Shown here: positions 57,601-64,000 of the stretch, in pieces | Numbering within the stretch: position 1 is the first letter of the stretch | Layout: the number at the start of each line of letters is the position of its first letter | Source: Diogma glabrata | Taxonomy: Eukaryota > Arthropoda > Insecta > Diptera > Cylindrotomidae | DNA: 64,000 nucleotides | Direction of reading: 5' to 3' | NCBI GenBank assembly: GCA_963693315.1 | Contig: OY856186.1 | Coordinates: 376,591,597-376,655,596 of the forward strand | Made by a program: the position numbers and the translations under genes | The notes under the pieces: model-generated | Database searches by the model: none | Told to the model about the DNA's origin: nothing | Seen by the model: the letters and a program-made list of their open reading frames with translations, nothing else

Positions 57601-60600
57601 CAGGTGTGTTGACTTTTTCTTTTGATGAGTCTTTCTTATGTACATGTGCATGGTATTGGTTACTCAATAACTGACGACCAGTTGCAACGCGGGGTACCAA
57701 ATTCTGTGGTGTTTGTAATATTTGATGTCGTTACGTTATCCAAAGCTCGTGATAGATCCACGGCGACCAGAACAGTGCAAATACGTTTTATTTTAAAATT
57801 TCAATTTTTATCTGAACATTTAAAAGTATAAATCTTTATTGTTTATAGATCACAAAATAAACTTTTTAATTCTATTTTAATTTACATAATTTGTCTTTCG
57901 ATTTTAAAATTACAAAATCATCCACTTAAAATTTTGATTTAAAATTATATAATCTTCTCGATCAAACAAATGAACGAGTATATATAGTCAGATTATCCAT
58001 ATTTTGTTTCTTTCTTTATCATACTCTCCATCGCACACAAATTTATAATTTCTCAAAATCATCTCAGTATAATGAAGGACAACCACTTCCCTTTACCATC
58101 TCAATAAACAATTCTTATTTAACTGAGACTCCATTTTTTTTAATTCAAATTATATCTACATATAATATTATGACTATACTTCACATAACAAAAGTTTCTA
58201 TTCAGTTTCTTCGTTTATGTAGACATAAACATGTATTATTACATTAGTGACATCAGACATTGAGTGACGCAACAAAGCAATTAGCTAGAAAAATGTTAAA
58301 ATATTATTAACTAGCTTGTACCACACATAAATGCTTTTATGTTTGTTTTAATTTAAAGGCCGGAACCGAAATAAATTAGCAAATTAATAGTGGATTTCTT
58401 TAGATATGAATATTCTTATTTTTAGAGTAAAATTTGAAATAGTTTACCGCTAAAATTTTTCTTTTTGATTTACACTTCTTTGTGTTGCGTCTTAAAATAG
58501 TGTTTAATGCAGTGTTTGTATTGTGTCTCTTCGCGGCCATTCTGGTGTGCTACTGACGTTTGGTCTGTATGATCTAGATTCTAGAATCTCATCTTTTCTG
58601 GTAATAAAAGATGCATCTCTACCTATATTTTTATTACGATCCTTGTGAATAGTGGTGTAATTATTGAAATTATGACCAGTTTTAGTATAAAGTTTGGCCT
58701 CTCGTATGGGTACCACTTGAATGATTTTGTTGGTTTTGTTAGATGCATTATTATTGGTTGTTGTTCTGTTGGCTATACTACTACAACAAGGCTTATTATT
58801 TCTTTTTTTCCATTATTTATGACCTACGAGCTCAAATTATTTACTTTGGTGATACCATTTTTTTCAACCGTTGCATCTCACAGACGACTATGCTGATTGT
58901 TCGTTTTCATATCGATTAGTGCCATACTGTGTGTAGACTATGGTTAGTTTTATTTTCAGTTATTTGAAAAAGATACTAAACGACGTATCGACAACTTGAC
59001 AACTATTGGCTGAATGGTTAAGAGTTGTTTCGGTGTTGAGAACCCATTGTTTTGGCACCAAAGTTTTGCTTGGTAAGGTTTACCATAGCATCCCATGCAT
59101 CCCAATTTCTGGTTTGTTCTTTTCAGTTAAGTTTTTTTTTTCAATTTTTTATACACACCGGTATCGTGCTGTTATCTTACTATTTTCATGAAACGTTGGC
59201 ATGATTCTTATCAGCAGTATTTTGAAATAATAAAATTTTGAACGATTTAATTTGAAGATTCCAATGCGGTTGTGGGTTGGGAGTTTCTTTGAGTTAGAGC
59301 TCAGTTTTTGTATGTATGTATTTATTTAAAGCCGTTTGCAAGCTTCAGTCATTACACATGTAAAAATTTGATATGATTTAATAAACAATTTAAAAAAACC
59401 CTAGAGACATTGGGTCGAAATAGGGTCAAAAAGAATCACCTTCTTTTTAAAAAGTTGACATTATTGATGGTGTTCAATATTTTATTTTATTTTAACAGGG
59501 TACAGTTGTGCAAACAACCTACTAAATCAGTTATACAATAATACAACCAACAAATAAAGCATACCTGCTACCCTAATTTCAGGAATCTCTTCAACGTTGT
59601 CAGAACAAAATGTAGTTAGATATTTGAATTATACTAAAAAGTCATCTTCTTGAACCCGTATTAAGAGGCTGTGTTGTAAAAGATTTATCTCTAAATGGTT
59701 TTGTTATAATTTTGGTCCATTGTCATATATTTAAGAAGGGATCTAGCATAGCTTTAGTTATTTGTAACGAAAAAAAATTTGCAGTTTTTTCACTAACTTT
59801 ATTTTACTAAAAGGAAATTTTTTGTTTTAATTCTAGGATGCTTTACACAACAAATGCAATTATCACAGATGCGCCTACTCCTAAACATTTCTGCCTCGAG
59901 AATCAATTCGGCACTCTCCTGATAAAGTCTTCGTCACTCACCGGGGCACTAATCTATGGCCTCCCAATCATTATACTCTATGGCCTCCTAAGTACGTAAG
60001 GCATAACATTGTGACTAATGGAAGAATTCCATCCATTACTTCTAGACACTTGGATCCCATGAAACAAAAAGCTGTAAAGACCGAATTTGAACATATGGTG
60101 GAGCTAGGTATTTGTCTTTCTTCTAATTTTCCGATCTCCTCACCTTTACACATGGTTCAGAAAAGGGACGAAGACTGGCGACCTTGTGGAGACTATAGAC
60201 AGCTTAATGCTACTACTGTTTTGGATAGATATCCCATCCCCAATATACAAAAATTTTCGTTGCAACTAGTAGGATGCAAAATTTTTTCCAAAACAGATCT
60301 GGTAAGAGCTTATCACCAGATACCTATGGCAGATAAGGATATTCATAAAACATCTAAAAAACATCTTTTGGATTGTTCGAGCTCACTCGTATGCCTTACA
60401 ATTTACGAGACTCAGCAAAGACATTCCAGGGCTCCATCATCGAAGTAACAAAGGAACTGGATTTCGTCTTCGTGTACATAGATGATATCCTCATAGCTTG
60501 TCGCTTTGAAGCAGAACATCTCCTGCACTTAGAGAAACTTTTCACTCGTCTAATTGAATATGATATAAATATCACAGCTTCAAAATGTATTTTTGGCCAA

Positions 60601-63600
60601 AAATCATTTGACTTTTTTAACCATTTTATTTAGAAAAACGGCTTACTCCCGTCGAAAGATACAGTCACTGCCATCTACAGCTTTCCAGCTCCAGTATCAA
60701 CCCGCCCAATACAACAATTTGTTAGTATGGTGAACTATTATCGCCAGTTCATAGCACTATACACCGAATGGTTATCGCCAATTCATGAGCATTTGACATC
60801 ATTGATTAAAAAAGGCAAGAAAAAATCCAATTTTTTCGGCCAGAGGACCGGCCGAGTTTTTTCCGGCCGGTACTATTTCAGCACATTCAATCAACACATA
60901 GTTCAACCTAAAATGAGACGCTTCGAACACTGCTGTCGGAACTATACTACAACAGTACAACAATCGATGTTGGGAGCTACTTGCATTTTTTCCAAGAAAC
61001 TCACACCAACTATAGCAAAATACTCCGCGTTTGAAAGAGAGCTATAGTCACTCTATCTCGCCATTAAAAATTGCCTCTCTTTTGTCGAACAAAACTTCTC
61101 CGCTTACACTGATCACAGCAATTTCCTCAAAAGACTTAAGAAGTCGCCGACAACTGCGTCATCTAGATTTCATAGCACAGTTCATTACAGACATAAGATA
61201 CATTAGTGGTATAGACAACGTAGTCAGTGATTGCTTATCACGTTCTGGTGAAGAATCTTCTTCTGAAATCTACACTTCTACTTTCATCTTGAAAAATCTA
61301 CCGAAATTCAACAATAGGAGATCACCTCACACGTTGGCCAGAAGCATTCCCATTAAAGGACATAACACTTGACAGCAAGTGCATTGCATCAACATTTTTA
61401 CAGGAATACCTTTCTAGATTTGGTATTCCTTCGGTCATAACGACAGATTGTGGCAGGCAATTCGAATCAAATCTATTCAATGAGCTCACTTCTAGGATTT
61501 CATCCAATCTGCTTAACCACTTATAACACTAAAGTCGAACGCTTCTATCTTCAACGTTGAAAGCACTATGCAATACTGTTCATTAGAGTACCGTATTTGC
61601 TTTGGTTTTACTAAGAATAAAAACTTCATTCAAGGAGGACCTCTACTGCAGACCTGCAGAACTAGCATCTGGTCAAACTCTTAAAGATCAAGGCAAATTT
61701 TGTGTCGGCTGTTCTACAGCCAACACTTCTGACACATCTGAAATCATAAAAATAGCGAAGGAATATGCAGACCGTAATATCTATTTCTCCATAGCAATCT
61801 AATCAGCCCGACATTTTTATCCCCAAAAACCTCGAACACTTTACACACCTTTTTGTCCGAGTGGTCAAAGTAAAAGGACCCCTTTGTACACCTTACGAAG
61901 GGCCGTTTACAATTATACGCAAACTGAGTAAATTTTCAACGTGAAAATTCACAGAATGAATCGGACGATTTTCATCGACAAAATAAAACCAGCATATAGC
62001 ACCTTGTTGGCAGACAGAAACAAAAAAAAATCAAACGTATATATATTTTTATATATAATTGATCTAAAATTTATAATTTTTGATCTGGTGGGGGAGTGTT
62101 TGTACCGACAACACTAGGAAAAATAAATACAAATTACAACGACCACACTTAGCTCACTTTATATCACTTAAGTATTTACACTCGGTTGAGCAACTTATTT
62201 AAATCAAAATAAAAAAAATATTTTAATTTAGATCATTGTTTTTATTAAATGCTTAACAAACACAACAACAATAGAAAGGGACAAAGCAGTCACTGTAAAC
62301 AAAATCAGTTTGTTGTACTATAAAATGGAAGAAAAATTAATTTGGCGAAGCGAATTACTCCACCCTAACGATGGCTTTACCAGGGTTTTAGCCATGATAA
62401 TAGAAGTGCTGAAGCAAATGGACCCAGAGTAAGATGCAAACACTTACAGTGAAATATGAGAAATCACAGTCTTAATGCAAAGGAGTAAGTTTATGTTACT
62501 AACTAACTAAGTTTGTTCAAAATTTTTAGATGTCGATTGTAACGTAAAGTTACAAATTCCAAAACAATTTAAAGCGAATCCTCGCAATGTTTGGGATTAC
62601 AAAGCTGCGGATTGGCAAGGACTTAAAAGTTTTTTTTAGATGTTTTCCTTGGAAACGCTATTGCCTTACCGGCCAAGATCCAGACATAGCTGCATCAAAT
62701 TTTTCTGAAACTGTAATTGATGGTATGCACAGATTTATTCCTAATAAATTGATCACTCCAAAAACTGATCTATGGTTTTCTAGTAAATGCAAAAAAGCTA
62801 TAAAAGTTAAAAAAAAAGCTTTTCGAAAGTTTATTCAAAACAAAACCGTTGTCTTTAAAAGTAAATACACATCAAGGTAAGCCAAACGGTCCATAAAACA
62901 AAATTTTCACCTGTCGTAAAAAAAGGGGACGGTGTTTGTTAAAAAAAAAAATATGCTGACCCAATTGGTTCACACTCTACCATTTTCTATCTTAAAATTC
63001 ATGCAATCGAAAATGTACGTACTCAGTTTGAGTATAAAACCGATAAAATCGATAAAAAAACTACATTCATATTGAAAATACAGAAAATTACAAAACGCTA
63101 AGAATACTACCTAATGCTACCTAGGCATTTAATCTCGTTGTTAACTTTAAATATTATATTTTCTTAAAGATTATGTGAATAGTCAAGATAGCTTTAAATT
63201 GCAAAATAATGTAAGTTACCTTGAACTGGTCCATATTTTCGGATATCAATCATAATATCGGTTTCATTATTTACTGAATAAGCTGGAGCAACTTTATACA
63301 ACCCAATTCTGGGTACTTTTGTCGGTAACTGACAACCAATTGATTTTAGATCATCTCTTCGTCCAACTTTACATTGTTGTGTGTTTGCTGAGTATGGGTA
63401 ACAATCTTCTTCAACAAGTCTGTGAACAAGAAAAAAACATAAAGACTCCATGAAGTATATAGCTAGCAATATCCTTACCCAGTTTTTCTGAAGTAACTCC
63501 ATGCAGCATCTAAATGCCCACCATAACAACCTTGTTGTTTTCTTACACAAGATAAAAATTGTTGAGGTGCTAAGTTAACATATTCTCTTCCTTTTGATTG

Positions 63601-64000
63601 AATTCCGAAACGATCAGATGCTACTGAGGCAGTTGAGAGAGCCCATGAAGATCCACACCATCCTAAATATTTCAAAAATTAAATAAAAAATAGTTATCGT
63701 TTTTTAATAAAATATTTAGTAAATCGTATCCTACCTTGATCTCTAATATCTGTAATAAAACCGGGCCAGTTATCCACTGAGTTAAAGTTCTTTGGTAATT
63801 CCTCCATTGGGTGTGTAATACGACTAACAAAAAATTTAGGTTCAAATGTTCCCAACCGTAAGTTTAATCCATCTGTGAATTTTCTACCCCAAAATTCGGT
63901 ATAGTTTGAGGCCAACCATCCTAATCGCCCACGGTTAACTGTTTCAATAACATGATCTTCTACTAAACAAATATCATTTTCACAAACTGTTCGTCCTGAT
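54344..64000 (-). CDS. TINAG-like (tubulointerstitial nephritis antigen-like) protein, C-terminal part; gene continues past the window
   Basis: Four exons (64000-63735, 63662-63479, 63419-63220, 54648-54344) join in matching phases to about 318 residues. The protein begins in the propeptide-like region ([40 protein letters not shown]) and continues into a papain-fold domain. The oxyanion glutamine is present (RDQG), but the nucleophile is serine: [11 protein letters not shown] where active papain-type enzymes have GSCW. The histidine ([12 protein letters not shown]) and asparagine (AANSWG) are kept. A Ser in this position with these surroundings is the hallmark of TINAG and TINAG-like matricellular proteins, which are secreted and not proteolytic. 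The Drosophila counterpart is, to my knowledge, CG3074/Swim. A cathepsin B is less likely because of the Ser. The N-terminus lies outside the window. Confidence 0.92.
54649..55627. other. 3' part of the long TINAG-like intron, no feature recognised
   Basis: AT-rich intronic DNA between the last exon and the interrupted ORF beside the hAT element. I see no repeat or RNA gene. Confidence 0.5.
55628..57700 (-). pseudogene. ORF of unknown function interrupted by the hAT element
   Basis: On the minus strand, 57700-57515 is open ([39 protein letters not shown]) up to the hAT element, and 55809-55628 continues ([17 protein letters not shown] and on to QGILLA, then a stop). Removing the element and one copy of the 8-base duplication leaves the two parts in the same frame. 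The joined frame has about 120 codons. I do not recognise the product; from its position just after a LINE-like segment it may be the tail of that element. The composition is lysine-rich and could also be chance, but an open frame across the insertion point argues for past coding. Confidence 0.4.
55802..57522. mobile_element. Non-autonomous hAT element with perfect 8-bp target duplication
   Basis: The element (55810-57514, 1705 bases) starts TAGGGATTGCAA and ends with the exact reverse complement TTGCAATCCCTA. It is flanked on both sides by GTGTTCTA (55802-55809 and 57515-57522). An 8-base duplication and short TA/CAGGG-type termini are the mark of the hAT superfamily. Subterminal parts are full of CCGGGATTTCG and related words in both orientations, as is usual for hAT transposase binding. 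The interior has no transposase; it contains diverged direct repeats (about 56216-56460 and 56680-56880) with recurrent TATAACTATGACAAC words, and an inverted pair GGCGAATAAAAAATA (about 56040 and 56930) that may mark a nested older element. Confidence 0.93.
57710..58760 (-). pseudogene. LINE relic (endonuclease-like and reverse transcriptase motif A fragments)
   Basis: On the minus strand near 57780-57720 one frame reads [15 protein letters not shown], which fits the reverse transcriptase motif A of Jockey/R1/I-type LINEs (VAxDLSxAFDxV). Upstream on the same strand, 58716-58504 reads [20 protein letters not shown] and [13 protein letters not shown], which loosely fits the endonuclease segment around ETxL..G..xxNYxxxxxDR. 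The order and spacing agree with one element running right to left. Everything between is unreadable, and each block alone is weak. Confidence 0.4.
58761..59869. other. Intronic stretch without recognised feature
   Basis: Small plus-strand ORFs (58645-58896, 59006-59191) have no domain. AT- and T-rich intronic DNA, otherwise unremarkable. Confidence 0.45.
59870..62020 (+). pseudogene. Ty3/gypsy pol relic (reverse transcriptase, RNase H, integrase remnants)
   Basis: Blocks occur in the normal order. Reverse transcriptase: [12 protein letters not shown] (about 60007), [11 protein letters not shown] (about 60177), [15 protein letters not shown] (about 60288), catalytic YIDDIL (about 60475), then NYYRQF. 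RNase H: [15 protein letters not shown] and [12 protein letters not shown]. Tether to integrase: [20 protein letters not shown] (about 61154) and VVSDCLSRS. Integrase core remnant: [14 protein letters not shown] (about 61326), [18 protein letters not shown] (second catalytic Asp), and [18 protein letters not shown]. Tail: [15 protein letters not shown] (about 61898). At least three frameshifts and several stops break it. The integrase zinc-binding (HHCC) part and first catalytic Asp are missing, so about 130 residues are deleted near 61300. Gag and protease are absent. Confidence 0.88.
62087..62096 (+). promoter_or_regulatory. Polypurine tract of the gypsy-type element
   Basis: GGTGGGGGAG directly precedes TGTTTGTACC, the likely 3' LTR start. 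A G-rich polypurine tract at this position primes plus-strand synthesis in LTR retrotransposons. Confidence 0.55.
62097..62265 (+). mobile_element. Start of the 3' LTR of the gypsy-type element (end uncertain)
   Basis: It begins TGTTTGTACCGACAACACTA right after the polypurine tract. The end is not certain: an ACAAACACAACA-like CA end near 62265 is one choice, but no 5' LTR is present for comparison and no target duplication was found. Confidence 0.4.
62525..62930 (+). pseudogene. Jockey-type ORF2 fragment of a second subfamily
   Basis: The frame 62536-62880 reads [55 protein letters not shown] and [17 protein letters not shown], followed by a stop and more recognisable residues ([11 protein letters not shown]). 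This is the linker between endonuclease and reverse transcriptase in Jockey-type LINEs. It aligns in layout with the FFHGFPFDRHCFYTDN to SKAAKTALRNKRRSF segment of the two large copies in this window, but the sequence is quite different, so it is another subfamily. Neither catalytic domain is present. Confidence 0.7.
62931..63219. other. 5' end of the long intron, unremarkable
   Basis: Short AT-rich intronic DNA next to the GTAACT donor. I see no further feature. Confidence 0.5.
63220..63419 (-). CDS. TINAG-like gene, third visible exon
   Basis: The acceptor TTCACAG lies before ACTTGTTG, and the donor is CAAG before GTAACT. 200 bases, phase 2 in and phase 1 out. It encodes [20 protein letters not shown], then KVAPAYSV and [12 protein letters not shown]. 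The intron to the second exon is 59 bases (63420-63478). Confidence 0.93.
63479..63662 (-). CDS. TINAG-like gene, exon with the Cys-to-Ser active-site position
   Basis: The acceptor TTTAG lies before GATGGTGTGG, and the donor is ACTGG before GTAAGG. 184 bases, phase 1 in and phase 2 out. It encodes [20 protein letters not shown], then [29 protein letters not shown]. The conserved cysteines of the fold are kept. The intron to the previous exon is only 72 bases (63663-63734). Confidence 0.93.
63735..64000 (-). CDS. TINAG-like gene, exon with pro-region and start of papain-fold domain (partial)
   Basis: Open from the window edge to a GT donor (CAAG before GTAGGA) at 63735, ending in phase 1. 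It encodes the CENDIC segment, the [15 protein letters not shown] pro-region motif, the [15 protein letters not shown] start of the mature-like domain and DIRDQ. The upstream boundary is beyond base 64000. Confidence 0.92.

Overview
The window looks like animal nuclear DNA, most likely from an insect. It is very AT-rich and crowded with decayed transposable elements of the kinds common in arthropods: Penelope-like, Jockey-type and other LINEs, Ty3/gypsy, hAT and fold-back elements. The only well-supported host gene has short introns plus one very long intron and is conserved across animals. There are no operons and no bacterial, phage or CRISPR features. A run of 200 N (37749-37948) marks an assembly gap.

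Layout. 1-4450: a decayed Penelope-like element (reverse transcriptase, then a GIY-YIG endonuclease), split by about 2.7 kb of non-coding DNA that holds a long palindrome (about 2049-2685) and a perfect 18-bp hairpin. 5380-7110: the tail of a LINE on the minus strand, then fold-back repeats and an interspersed repeat whose second copy lies at 52 kb. 8215-9550: three copies of one repeat arranged +,+,-. 10-25 kb: AT-rich DNA with no recognisable gene, but several direct duplications and a CA microsatellite. 25.2-26.8 kb: a 745-bp element with terminal inverted repeats, then dispersed and tandem repeats. 27.7-28.9 kb: LINE relics. 31.4-34.3 kb and 39.17-41.75 kb: two nearly identical 5'-truncated Jockey-type retrotransposons in direct orientation. 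Between them are a broken copy of a repetitive arthropod protein family, the gap and two possible minus-strand exons. 42.0-42.76 kb: four tandem 187-bp units. 43.3 kb: a TA microsatellite. 43.9-45.1 kb: the 5' end of an LTR retrotransposon on the minus strand (LTR, primer-binding site, gag-position ORF with an internal UGA). 46-54 kb: mostly non-coding, with minisatellite, fold-back and dispersed repeats.

From 54.3 kb to the right edge, and continuing beyond it, lies a minus-strand gene for a tubulointerstitial-nephritis-antigen-like (TINAG-like) protein. This is a secreted papain-fold protein whose catalytic cysteine is replaced by serine. Four coding exons are visible with matching splice sites and phases. 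The last intron is 8.57 kb and holds a complete-looking 1.7-kb non-autonomous hAT element with a perfect 8-bp target duplication, relics of a minus-strand LINE, a Ty3/gypsy pol relic with polypurine tract and 3' LTR start, and a Jockey-type fragment.

Nearly all other coding potential belongs to dead mobile elements. The two Jockey copies are the youngest insertions judged by similarity. The hAT element gives the cleanest insertion history, because subtracting it and one duplication rejoins an open reading frame. Identifications come from reading motifs by eye; no database search was possible.
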